Assembly (NCBI RefSeq): GCF_963855985.1
Contig: NC_087099.1
Coordinates: 12,244,001-12,308,000, forward strand
Direction of reading: 5' to 3'
Origin: Ostrinia nubilalis
Taxonomy: Eukaryota; Arthropoda; Insecta; Lepidoptera; Crambidae
Length of the DNA: 64,000 nucleotides
Part shown: positions 10,849-21,700 of the stretch, in pieces
Position numbering within the stretch: the stretch's first letter is position 1
Layout of the letters: every line of letters starts with the position of its first letter
Notes under the pieces: model-generated
Told to the model about the DNA's origin: nothing
The model's input: the letters and a program-made list of their open reading frames with translations, nothing else
Databases searched by the model: none
Translations under genes and position numbers: made by a program

Positions 10849-13800
10849 ATGATGCCGCACGATGATGAATTACCACCGCTGCGCCGTTTGAAGACGCCTG
10901 AAAAACAAACAGCTGGTGGTAGCCGAGAATCGATGCGACGCAGTCGCAGCCATACTCGCCGAGGAAGCCGGGGCTACCGTAGCCGAAGCCACCGCAGCCG
11001 AAGCCGACTGAGAAGTACGGAACGTGACAGAAGTCTACTTAAGAAGGATGTAGACCTAGAACGTGAACGTCAACGCATACGGGACCTGGAGGACCAATTA
11101 CGGAGAGAACGGAGCCAGCTGCACCGGATGGCATCGGAAAGGGAGAGCCGCGGCCGCAACTATCATCGTGAGCAGCAACGTCGGGGAGAACGAGAAAGTG
11201 AGGAGCGACGCGCACGCAGGGGTACCCGCCGGTCGCGCAGCTCAGAGTTTCGCCGGGCACGCATCGGAGAATTCATCGAGGATGGCGCCCCAGCTCAGAA
11301 GTCTAAAAGGTCAGAAAGCCCAACTTTTTCTGCTAGGGACGTGATTAATATGATAAATTCACTTAGTAACGTTAAGAATCAGTCTCAGCCGTCCACCCTA
11401 CCCACTCAGATGCATAGTAACAATATACACTCTAAAAATATTCTGCCAGACTTTGACCCTTCTTCAAAGAGTCAACGCATAGATATTTGGCTTAAGAAGG
11501 TGAATGAGTGTGCTACGGTGTACGGCTGGGATGAAAAAACAGTAATTCATTTCGCGATGCAAAAACTCCAAGGATTGGCTAAAACGTGGTACGAAAGTTT
11601 AAATTCCATATTATTTAGTTGGACTGAGTGGCAACAAAAACTTTTGAATGCTTTTCCTTTCGAACAGAATTATGGCCAATCCTTGGAGGATATGCTGAAA
11701 AGAAAGAGTAGGTACAATGAACCCCTAGAAGTATATTTTTATGAAAAGTTGGCCCTGTTAAACCAGTGTGACATTGAAGGCAAGCGAGCGGTAGACTGTA
11801 TTATACATGGGTTAACCGATAAAACTATGCGATCTAGTGCTAATGCATTACGTTGTACGCAACCCGAACAGTTACTTCAATTCTTAATGAGTAATAAAGA
11901 AAGCCAGCAACCGTTTGACCGCAATAACTTTAAAACTAGATCTAACGATTCGAGGAATAGCTCCCTTCTTCGCCCAATCAAGCCTAGTGGCAATAATACA
12001 CAGTTATACTGCTTTAACTGCAAGGAAAATGGACACCCATACTTAAAATGTCCAAAACCACTAATTCAATGTACGAAGTGTCGTAGAATAGGTCACAAGT
12101 CAGATAATTGTACAATTAGATCTGAACACGTTGGTACTAATGATAGTGTAGTTCCCGCACGCAAGACAATGAGCATTTCAATGTCAGGGACCAACTCAAA
12201 ATTTATTAAGGAATGTAGGGTAAATGACATCCCATTTAAATCTTTTATTGACTTCGGCAGTGAAGTTACGTTACTTTCACAATCTATTGCAACAACTTTA
12301 GGGTTGTCGTGTGACAATACTTGTTCTACCCCGCTTAAGGGTTTTGGCAATAACATAATTCAGTCGTTAGGTAGTGTTGAAGTGAATGTCAACATTGATG
12401 GTGTGGATGCGCGTGTGAAATGTCACCTAGTTGATGATAAATTACTTGATTATCCGTTGCTGGTGGGACAATCTTATACTGAACAGCCGCATATTGTTGT
12501 ATATAAGGACGCACAACAATTAAAGTTCACAAACGTAGTCACCGAGCTTCCATTCTCAAATACCGATATCATGGAAAATATCTCTATTACAGTTTACAGC
12601 ATGACTAGTAGCAATATTTATGGTCCAGCTGCCGTTAGGGCATGTACAAACTCGATCACAAATGGAACCATCTTGTTAAATACTAGGATAGTGGGGAAAC
12701 CCACCCAACAATTTAAGATCAATGGGGGTGTGTACGAAGTAAGAGGAGGAAAGCTCTATGTGTACATAACTCCTGTATCAAAGAGTTGTCAGTTTCGCGA
12801 AGGGGTTATATTCGGGAGGGGTATTAAAGTCAATGTGGTAAAACGCCTTACGCGTGTGACTAATGATGTCGCTCAAACACAAAACAATGTCATAGACATC
12901 GAGCAGGTTCATATAGGCAGTACAATTAGCGACGAACACAAACAAAAATTACTACAACTATTGAGGGAATATGAACATTGTTTTGCGTCATCTTTGAAAG
13001 AATTAGGGTGCACTAATATCACCGAAATGCACATAGAATTGAATAGTAAGCGGCCCGTAGTATATCGACCGTATAGATTGTCTCACAAGGAACGTGAACA
13101 GGTTAGGGAAATGATTGGAGAAATGTTAGAGGCAGGGATTGTACGAGAGTCAGTTTCGGAATATGCCAGTCCTATTATTCTGGTGCGAAAGAAAGATGGA
13201 CGACAAAGGTTGTGTGTTGACTATAGGCAGCTAAACTCTATTACTGTGAAAGAACGGTACCCAATGCCAGTGATAGAAGACGAGATTGCGAGGCTGTCAG
13301 GACAGGCATATTTCGTATCTTTAGACATGTCTTCTGGCTATTATCAGGTGCCTTTATCAGATGACTCTAAACAGCTGACGTCGTTTGTCACCCCGGATGG
13401 GCAATACGAATTTAACCGTATGCCCTTCGGGCTGGCAAACGCGCCGGCGGTTTTTCAACGAATGATGAATAAAGTTTTAGGGTCAGCTAGATTTTCTGAA
13501 GCAACTGCTTATATTGACGACATTTTAATATACGGAAAAAGTGTGGATGAATGCTTGGAAAGACTGGAGAGAGTCCTACGATTAATAGAGGAAGCAGATC
13601 TGAAATTAAATTTGTCGAAGTGCGACTTCCTTAAAACCAAAATCAATTATTTAGGATATGAGATCAGTTCAGAGGGTATACGACCTGGTGATAAGAAAAT
13701 TCAATCCGTAGTTGATTTTCCATGTCCCACTAATGTGCACGCGGTCCGCCAATTTTTAGGGCTAGTAAGCTACTTTAGGAAGTTTATTCGCAATTTTGCC

Positions 13801-15696
13801 GCACTAGCGCATCCCCTAAACAAATTGCTTAAAAAGGACGCAGAATGGGTATGGACTGAGGACCAACAGGCAGCGTTTCAGACTCTCAAGGATAGGTTAG
13901 TCCATAGGCCCATACTAGCTATCTTTGACCCAACTGCTGTGACAGAATTACACACTGACGCCAGCAGGGTTGGTATAGGTGGAATTCTGTTACAGAAGTC
14001 TAGTGATGGTGACAGTTTTCAGCCCGTGGCGTATTACAGCCGCCAAACGTCACCAGAGGAAAAGAACTTCCATGCTTTTGAGTTGGAAACGCTGGCTGTG
14101 GTGTGCTCCCTAAAGAAATTCAGAGTGTATCTGTTAGGGCAAAACTTCAAAATAGTTACGGACTGTAGCGCTTTGCGCTCTACATTTTCCAAGCGTGATC
14201 TGATTCCACGCATAGCCCGTTGGTGGCTCTTATTACAAGAATTTCAATGTAACATTGAATATAGGGCAGGCACCAAAATGGCTCATGTGGACGCGTTGTC
14301 TCGTAACCCCACTGAACACTCTTATGTGACAACAGAGACAGATCCATATCCAAGCGTCATGCAAATCACGGGTCAGGACTGGCTTCAAACTTTGCAACTA
14401 GGAGACTCTGAACTTAATCGAATTCGTAATATCATCGATTCTAACATGGATATAGATGGTCTAAAATATATAAAAGACAACTATCTGATTAGGGACAATA
14501 AACTATATAAGTGTGTAAATGGGGACAAAACAGATTTGCGCTGGGTGGTGCCCAAAGGGGCAAGGTGGCAAGTTTGTCGTATGAATCACGACGAAATTGG
14601 ACATTTTGGTATCGAGAAGACTCTAGAACGAATTAAGAAAACATACTGGTTTCCCAAAATGTCCAAATTCGTCAAAAAGTACGTTCAGGCTTGTATAGAA
14701 TGTGCGTATTCTAAAAAGGTTAGTACGAATGAGGGACAGTTGCATACTATACCTAAAGTAGAAGTTCCTTTCCATACTGTACATATAGACCACCTTGGGC
14801 CCTTTGTGCGATCCAATAGAGGGAATTCATATCTCCTTGTTGTGGTCGACTCTTTTACAAAATTCATATTTATCAGGCCTGTCCGTAATACTAAGACTCA
14901 AACCGCAATCAGAGTACTCGAAGATATATTTTATACGTTTCGTAATCCAGACAGAATAATAAGTGATCGTGGAACGTGTTTTACTTCGCACGCCTTTAAG
15001 AAATTTTGTCTGGATAAGGGGATTCGACATGTTCTGAATGCGGTTGCGAGTCCGAGGTCTAACGGGCAAGTGGAACGGTGCAATCGCACTATTATTAGCT
15101 CTTTGACTGCCCAGAATCTTAACTTTGATGAGAAAGTCTGGGATGACAAAATAGGTAGAGTGCAATGGGGAATGAATAACACTCGTCAGAAAACTACAGG
15201 TAGGACGCCGGCAGAGATTATGTTTGGGCCAAGTGTGAACTCTGAATTAGATCCTAGAATGAATGAGATTGTGCACGAGACTCGTGAAAATACGGATTTG
15301 ACAACTATACGGGAATCGGTTAAAGATAGGATTGATGAGGAACAGGAAAAACAAAAAAAAGCTTATGATAAAAATCGACGTCCAGCTAGGATATATAAGG
15401 AGGGAGAACTTGTTAAAATTACTCGAACATGCTTCTCGAATGACGGAAAGAGCAAAAAACTGATGTCTCCTTATATTGGACCTTACCGAGTAGTAACTGT
15501 GTTAGGCAACGATCGATATCGGTTAGCTTCTATACCTGGTCTAAGCAGTACTAGGAACAAACGCCAGACTACCGTCGCTGCTGATAGAATGTTACCCTGG
15601 GTTCACGTAGCCGCTTTAGATGTAGATGAGGGCAATGAGGATAAGGATGCTGAAGATAATAGTTCTATAGCGAGTGACACTGAAAGTAATCATTAG
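10849..15696 (+). CDS. Gag-Pol polyprotein of Ty3/gypsy element
   Basis: 1615 aa in one frame, with no gag/pol frameshift. N-terminus (about 20-75) is Arg/Ser-rich like an RS domain, then a charged helical stretch, then a Gag capsid-like region (about 200-350). Two CCHC knuckles start near 388 and 410 (CFNCKENGHPYLKC, then CTKCRRIGHKSDNC). The retropepsin site reads IDFGS at about 466, where D-S/T-G is usual. RT spans about 745-930 with YIDD near 888. RNase H (HTDAS) starts near 1035, integrase HHCC near 1247-1285, and the integrase triad is D about 1314, D about 1373, E about 1409 (D-35-E spacing). A GPY/F-like SPYIGPYRV follows. It copies and inserts the element. The upstream leader ORF (10670-10852) overlaps the start as ATGA. 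Confidence 0.95.
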   Translation: MMPHDDELPPLRRLKTPEKQTAGGSRESMRRSRSHTRRGSRGYRSRSHRSRSRLRSTERDRSLLKKDVDLERERQRIRDLEDQLRRERSQLHRMASERESRGRNYHREQQRRGERESEERRARRGTRRSRSSEFRRARIGEFIEDGAPAQKSKRSESPTFSARDVINMINSLSNVKNQSQPSTLPTQMHSNNIHSKNILPDFDPSSKSQRIDIWLKKVNECATVYGWDEKTVIHFAMQKLQGLAKTWYESLNSILFSWTEWQQKLLNAFPFEQNYGQSLEDMLKRKSRYNEPLEVYFYEKLALLNQCDIEGKRAVDCIIHGLTDKTMRSSANALRCTQPEQLLQFLMSNKESQQPFDRNNFKTRSNDSRNSSLLRPIKPSGNNTQLYCFNCKENGHPYLKCPKPLIQCTKCRRIGHKSDNCTIRSEHVGTNDSVVPARKTMSISMSGTNSKFIKECRVNDIPFKSFIDFGSEVTLLSQSIATTLGLSCDNTCSTPLKGFGNNIIQSLGSVEVNVNIDGVDARVKCHLVDDKLLDYPLLVGQSYTEQPHIVVYKDAQQLKFTNVVTELPFSNTDIMENISITVYSMTSSNIYGPAAVRACTNSITNGTILLNTRIVGKPTQQFKINGGVYEVRGGKLYVYITPVSKSCQFREGVIFGRGIKVNVVKRLTRVTNDVAQTQNNVIDIEQVHIGSTISDEHKQKLLQLLREYEHCFASSLKELGCTNITEMHIELNSKRPVVYRPYRLSHKEREQVREMIGEMLEAGIVRESVSEYASPIILVRKKDGRQRLCVDYRQLNSITVKERYPMPVIEDEIARLSGQAYFVSLDMSSGYYQVPLSDDSKQLTSFVTPDGQYEFNRMPFGLANAPAVFQRMMNKVLGSARFSEATAYIDDILIYGKSVDECLERLERVLRLIEEADLKLNLSKCDFLKTKINYLGYEISSEGIRPGDKKIQSVVDFPCPTNVHAVRQFLGLVSYFRKFIRNFAALAHPLNKLLKKDAEWVWTEDQQAAFQTLKDRLVHRPILAIFDPTAVTELHTDASRVGIGGILLQKSSDGDSFQPVAYYSRQTSPEEKNFHAFELETLAVVCSLKKFRVYLLGQNFKIVTDCSALRSTFSKRDLIPRIARWWLLLQEFQCNIEYRAGTKMAHVDALSRNPTEHSYVTTETDPYPSVMQITGQDWLQTLQLGDSELNRIRNIIDSNMDIDGLKYIKDNYLIRDNKLYKCVNGDKTDLRWVVPKGARWQVCRMNHDEIGHFGIEKTLERIKKTYWFPKMSKFVKKYVQACIECAYSKKVSTNEGQLHTIPKVEVPFHTVHIDHLGPFVRSNRGNSYLLVVVDSFTKFIFIRPVRNTKTQTAIRVLEDIFYTFRNPDRIISDRGTCFTSHAFKKFCLDKGIRHVLNAVASPRSNGQVERCNRTIISSLTAQNLNFDEKVWDDKIGRVQWGMNNTRQKTTGRTPAEIMFGPSVNSELDPRMNEIVHETRENTDLTTIRESVKDRIDEEQEKQKKAYDKNRRPARIYKEGELVKITRTCFSNDGKSKKLMSPYIGPYRVVTVLGNDRYRLASIPGLSSTRNKRQTTVAADRMLPWVHVAALDVDEGNEDKDAEDNSSIASDTESNH

Positions 15697-16389
15697 TTTG
15701 TTTATTAATATATTGTATACTTATAGTACTTAATGTAAGTAATTGTTTTTATTGCACATGTAAATAATTATAAAAAGAAAGGGGAGATTTGAAATGAAAT
15801 GAATGAAATGAATCATTTATTTACTTGTGATGAACTTAAATTTTTATTATTTTATTATAAACAAGAATATTCATACTAATAATTTCCATCTCACCGGTGA
15901 TTTTACTTTATTATTAGCGTACTAAATCGGATAAGCTGTATTGCGTACTTAACTGATTGACCACTTTACAAATTGATAATAGTAAACATGTTTTCTAATT
16001 CTGTACGTTTATGCAGATATGTGCTAGGTAACAATTATTGTTTGTAGCGCTCTTGCTCTTAGTCATTTACCTTGTTACAAGTTCTAAATAAAAAGGGGTT
16101 GTTTTAATTACGTTTAATAAGTTTGGAGAACACATTTAGTTACGCATGAAAGATTTGTTTTGTTAGTGGAATTAATAAGTTATACATATATCTACTACAT
16201 TACATATAAGGTAAACATGATTGGATAATAAATAATGAATAAATAAATAATATATAGGTCGCTACTTGAGTTAATGAATAAACTATAATAAATAAAAACA
16301 AGTAATGGATAGTTTGATTTTAAGTAAAGATGAAATAGTCATGAGAAAGAGGATTCAGCTTTAAATAACTTGGGTTTAAATGACATTAG

Positions 16390-16755
16390 TTACAATGAAA
16401 CTTGCAAGAAGGATGGTTTGCAAGATGTTCATGTGTTAATGATTTATTGTAACTTGCAAGAAGGAGGGTTTGCAAGATGTTCATTTGATATTATTTATTG
16501 TAACTTGCAAGAAGGAGGGTTTGCAAGATATTCAGTTTTAATTATTATTGTTTTGAATGACATTGGTTACAATGAATCTTGCAAGAAGGAGGGTTTGCAA
16601 GCTATTCATTTGTAAATTATTTATTGTAACTTGCAAGAAGGAGGGTTTGCAAGATAATAAGACTTATGATGTTGTAACTTGCAAGAAGGAGGGTTTGCAA
16701 GATAATAAGACTTATGATGTTGTAACTTGCAAGAAGGAGGGTTTGCAAGGTTCTA
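16390..16755 (+). repeat. Seven-copy hairpin repeat array in the retrotransposon 3' region
   Basis: Seven copies of CTTGCAAGAAGGAGGG followed by TTTGCAAG occur at about 16403, 16454, 16507, 16577, 16628, 16679 and 16727. Spacing is about 50 bp, with TGTAA commonly preceding. CTTGCAA and TTGCAAG are complementary, so each unit can form a 7-bp stem with a purine-rich GAAGGAGGG loop. The last three units also share a spacer (TAATAAGACTTATGATGT). The array lies between pol and the 3' LTR. Confidence 0.9.
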
Positions 16756-16881
16756 TTATGATTTGATAACTAGTACATTTTGAAATAATAAATATAATTC
16801 ATAACATTGTTAGGTGATTCGATTGGCCATGTGTTAGGTTTGCCAGTGCATGAGGACATGCACTGCGTCAGGATGGACGAG

Positions 16882-17207
16882 TGTTAGGTTTCATTAAAAT
16901 TATCTATTTCCGAACGAATATTTATATTTTTATTACTGGCAACACCGTGCTAAATTTTAAAAACTACGGTCGATGGAATAAAGCCTTGTTTTCACTAGTG
17001 CGCACAAAGTGCCCCCTAGTGGAAACAAGGCTAAAACTTAAATATTTTTATTGGCAACACCGGCTGCTAAATTGAGGAGGGATAAAAACATGGCGAATCG
17101 AATCACTTTTGCTGGAGCCGTTGTCGTGGTCAGACGTGCCTGGAACCTGTAACGAGTACCTGAAGAAAATAGAAGTCTACTTGGAAAATAATGTGAGTTT
17201 TATTACA
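16882..17207 (+). repeat. 3' LTR
   Basis: Direct repeat of 10184-10509, followed by TTAT. It is preceded by a modest purine-rich run ending GGATGGACGAG, the best available polypurine-tract candidate. A short TGTTAGGTTT echo of the LTR start lies about 50 bp upstream. Confidence 0.93.
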
Positions 17208-17210
17208 TTA

Positions 17211-17482
17211 TACAGGGGGTTTCCTGTAAGGTGTCAAGCCGAAGCCAGGTAATAGGTACCTATTCATTCCACCCATGTTCTACGAACAATCAGAGAAAAG
17301 ATAATCCGAAAAAAAGATAAAAATTATTAAAGCCTAGCTCATGAATTTTTAAAAAGTTACAAAATTAATGATAACTTCTAAACTACGAAAAATCGTAGAA
17401 CATACATGGGGGTGGAATCAATAGGTATGGTCCTCACCTATCACCTGCCTTCGGCTTGACACCTTACAAGAAACACCCCGTA
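17211..17482. mobile_element. MITE with TACAGGGG termini
   Basis: Long inverted repeats: the left arm contains AGGTGTCAAGCCGAAGCCAGGT and the right arm its near complement. Ends are TACAGGGGG and CCCCGTA, with TA on each side. The central part is also partly palindromic (ATGTTCTACGA / TCGTAGAACATACATG). TA duplication and termini resemble those of the MITEs at 26268 and 51465, though the interior differs. Confidence 0.7.
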
Positions 17483-18743
17483 TACTTAGTAGTAGGTAGT
17501 TACTTGTTATCGGGAATCAGGATTTAATTATTTTGCGTTTCTGATCATAAATAGTCGATCTAAAGGTATGGAATTTAATTAATTCTATATTTTGTTGATC
17601 ATGAAAATGAAAGCTCTACCTGTAGCTCTACTGCGTTATAAATAAGGTGCAATTATTTCTTAAACAACTTAAATAAAAGCGAAGACGCTACGTTTTGTCT
17701 TTTGTTCTTTTTTCTTCGTATGCCTTCGAGGGAGACAGCAGCATTGTCATTAGGAATGCAAATTCCAGCCACTACTTAATAGTCTACATGGACAAGACGA
17801 GTCGTGAGAAAATGGCTAGCAGTCATCCATGCGAAAATAATAAACTGGCTTCTTCGCATAATGGGCTAAGGGTCCCATAGCCTCGACCAGTTGGGTTTAT
17901 TTTTATTTTTAGTTGATCAGGTTTACTGAGGTAAGCAGCTCTAACTAAATGTGCATCACACTATACTTTATTTTTATAAAAAACGTTCCATTTAGCTACG
18001 TCCTAGATACCTACCACTGGTGTAAATGTTAAAGGCAACCCATTTACCCATCCTAAACCTATTAAAAATATTGATTGGCGCTTTGTTTTCATAGATAGGC
18101 GATGGCTACGTATTGCAATTCATTTCGAAAGTAGCAAAAAAGATTTTGTATTTTTATTTAATGTAACTGATAGTAAATAACCAAAATCAAAGGGTGCAGA
18201 ACTACACACAGGAAAAACTCGCTTCCACCACGTTTTCAGCTTCAGTCTGATCAGCACATTCCACTATGTGAGTTGCAGGCCATGATCTTTAATGAAGCTG
18301 AGCGAACTAAAAGTAGATTATAGTTTTTGTCCTTTTTGTTTTCTCGTCTCTTTGTTATTAAAAATATTTTAAATTAATAAAAAAGAGGGATGAATATTTT
18401 AAATGTTTGTGCTAGTTTGAAAGTGATAAAAAACAATACGACTTTGACATTGCCTGTCACTGTCAGTGGGTTTTACGTCAAAAAAGTCAAAACAAATTCC
18501 ATTGAATCACTGCATTGATGTTATTTTGTATTTAATTTTTGTAATAAAAAGGCGCATAAAATAGCATTCAAAAGAGTGTATTTAAATAGAAGTTTACGCT
18601 TAGTTCTTACTCCAGTGATTTAACAATCGGGATGCTGATTCCAAGTGTATCAATTTCATAATGAAGTATCTATAATTACTATTTGTTAATTAATTGAGGA
18701 AAACAGCTCGTTATCAGCAAAGTCCAGCTTAATAGTGAGCAAA
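17483..18743. other. Upstream flank of VPS16
   Basis: No exon could be supported here. A 61-codon ORF at 17695-17880 has no recognisable motif. The proximal few hundred bases before 18744 presumably hold the VPS16 promoter and 5' UTR, but no TATA box or initiator is convincing. Confidence 0.4.
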
Positions 18744-21700
18744 ATGTCGGCGCTATTAACTGCGGACTGGTTCCAGCTGGATTCCTATTACAGGTCTGTT
18801 TAATACTCAATCATTGATTACTTCCACTATGAACAAGTTGTTCCTTTTTTATCAATGTACGTCACTTCTTCACCCCATTGTAGATTATTTAATCCCATAA
18901 AGTCACACTAAAACAATGAAACAACTTTCATTTCAACCCCCTGATTAAGTATTATAGTATGACATCAAATTAATACCTATTTTTGATTGTATTAGGAAAT
19001 TTGACCTGTACACCATGAATTGGACAATGGATGAAGGTCTTGAAAACATGCTGGTAAGCGGAGCCCAGTATGGAGGCCCAATAGCCACGGTGAGGGACAG
19101 GAAACTGTTGGTGCGAGTTGTGACATCGGCCAAGCCAGTAATCACAATCTACAATTGTGTCGGGAATGTCATTTCCAAAATATTGGTTAGTACCTTGGAT
19201 ACAATACTAGTACCTGATTATAGTACCATTATCTATTTATTTTTAATTAATTTACAGCATCCTATCTTCATATACATATAGCAATAACTATCATCCTACT
19301 TTTTAGGTTTTGTTTGTAAGGTTGCGTACAAATTTTAACATCATTGTAAAGACTATAATGGTGCTGCAATAAATTATTGAGTATTGAAAAAAAACGCTTA
19401 ATCGCTTACACTAAGTTCACTGTTACGTTTCAGTGGAACAGCGGTGTGCTCGTACACATGGGCTGGTCGGACAGCGAGCAGCTACTGTGTGTGCAGGAAA
19501 GTGGAGACGTTCTGATATACGACATGTTCGGAGCCTACCAGAAGACCTTCAATTTGGGACAGGAGGTCAGGGACACTAAGGTTGGTTTTTTTTTTATGCA
19601 TAACAAGGCAGGTATTTGACCACAATCGCACCTGATGTGGTCAAATTTCCTGGTATTTTGTTTGTGGATTTTAAAATTAATTGTGTAGCTTCTTTAGAGA
19701 AAATTATGTGTGCCCAAATAACTGCACGCAGAAGGATTTAATTAATGCTACGGACAATGCCACTCTTGTAGCAGAATTTTGGGCTGACACTGTATTAACT
19801 ATTAGGTGGTTATCACACTGCGCCGCGCTCCGCCGCGGTACGCAGGACGACAGATTTAATCATTGTATGCAAGCACCTCAGTTTGTATAGAAAACACGCG
19901 CGGCACAACACACTGACAACGCGTCTGCGCGCGGGATTTTTTATATGAAATCACGCGCTCCGCGGCGGAGCGCGGCGCAGTGTGATAACCGCCTTAATAG
20001 TGTCATACTGTATACAATCTGTAAAGGTTTGTTGTCGATACGACAAGAAGAAGTAGAGAAAATTATGTTTATTGTTGATGTATTTCTAAATCTCTATTTA
20101 CCTAGAGTAAACTACTTTTTTCAGGTCAGCAAGGCGCAACTTTTTTCTAACCCTCACGGTATTGGGCTAGCCGTCATTACCACCACCAACCGCATGTTTG
20201 TAGTGAGCAATGTCGCCGACCCCAAAGTCAGATCTGTGCCGGATTTGCCTAGTAAGTAACAATCTAGATATTTATTTATCTGGTAAGGTTCCCGAGTTTC
20301 TTGGGCCATTACTCATTTCCGAACTTTATGTCCAAAATGGTTGGTAATGATTAGTGGCCCAAGACAACCCTTACACCCGTATTCACAAACATTACTATGA
20401 GATCTCACAGTGCGCGTGGACGCACAAGGTCCCAAATACCTATTCATAGACAATATCACCCGTATTCTAAAACAATACTTGCTTAAGTGAATCAGAAAAT
20501 CGAACGCACAGCGTTCAATACGGAATACGGGTGATATTGTCTATGAATAGGTTTTTGGGACCCTGTGCGTCCACGTGCACTGTAAGACCTCATAGTAATG
20601 TTTGTGAATATGGGCGTAAGTACTTGAGTGGCAGAGTGACACACACCACAGCACACACTAACCAATGACAGAGCTCTATTTAACGCTGTGCGTTCGACTT
20701 CGCATACCATTGCTGCTTCACTTAAGCAAGCATCATTTGTGAATACGGGTGTTAACATATTTAGACACTGCCACCAAATATTTCAATCAAAACAATTTCA
20801 GGAGCTAATGAGCCAATAAGCTCATGGTGCGTGCTATCGTCCTACGTGCGATCTCCGGCAGTCGTGGGGTTCCTGGTGTGCCGCGACAAGGAGATATACA
20901 AGTGCCAGCTGGGAGAGACCAGGGCTGTTCTTATGGTGAGCGTTCATTCTTAACTTGACCGATGAGTAGCTTACTAATCCAGGTAATCCATTAATGAAAA
21001 ATTCCAAGACGAAACTCTTTTAAAGTAAAACTTTAATCAGTTATTTTTCTTCTTTAATTATGAACAATAAGATTCAATTTGTTTTAAGTAAACTGTAAAA
21101 TGTGCCTTAGCTAAAATTTAAATTAAAGTCAGTCGAATTGGCGAATGTACTAAATGAAGAGGAGAAGTGTGTATTTACATAGCCAAAGCATTTCATAATT
21201 TGGATCAGACCTTTGTTATCAGTCCTCCCTTAGATTGGCTCCCTTATGCCCGTTTTCATCATTAATCCCTAATTTTTAAGTGACCCCTATTATAGTAACA
21301 CAATTAACAGGAATTTGGTTTTCAAATGGGTCACTTAAAAATTAGGTATTAATGACGATAACGGGCATTAGTGCCTAGTGGCTTAGAATTCCAAAGCCAT
21401 AAATATACGAAATATATTTTATATTTTCCTTTTAGCTTCCAGAAATAAAGAATCTCCACTACACACAAATCCTGTCCATTGTGCCGTCCCAAAATGGCAG
21501 ACACGTTGCTCTGTTCACGGATTCTGGATGCCTCTGGATCGGGTCGTCTGACTTCAAGGCGAAATACTGCGAAATAGATACAGGTTTCATTAAAGTTCCC
21601 AAGGAACTAGTGTGGTATGTGTTTTTTATGTTATTTATTTTGTTATGTTCAATCAGTGAGCATTAAAAAGATGTTCAAGATGGAAATACTTAGGAACATA

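Larger units (their letters stand above)
10184..17207 (+). mobile_element. Complete Ty3/gypsy LTR retrotransposon
   Basis: A 7.0-kb element with 326-bp direct LTRs (10184-10509 and 16882-17207) beginning TGTTAGG and ending ATTACA. The same 4 bp, TTAT, flanks both sides (10180-10183 and 17208-17211), consistent with an integrase target duplication. One long gag-pol ORF occupies 10849-15696; there is no envelope ORF. The LTRs read as identical, so insertion is recent. The right duplication abuts the terminal TACAGGGG of a MITE. No primer-binding site could be assigned confidently; a TGG occurs 8 bases after the LTR. Confidence 0.95.

Noticed and set aside
11039..11344. Overlapping ORFs in other frames at the gag start
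   Set aside because: They are shadows of the Arg/Ser-rich Gag coding sequence with no motif of their own.
16399..16755. CRISPR-like array in the retrotransposon 3' region
   Set aside because: Repeats are regularly spaced, but spacers are partly repeated, the locus is eukaryotic and inside an LTR element, and no cas genes exist.
17695..17880. Possible small gene before VPS16
   Set aside because: 61 codons with no motif, splice context or neighbour support.
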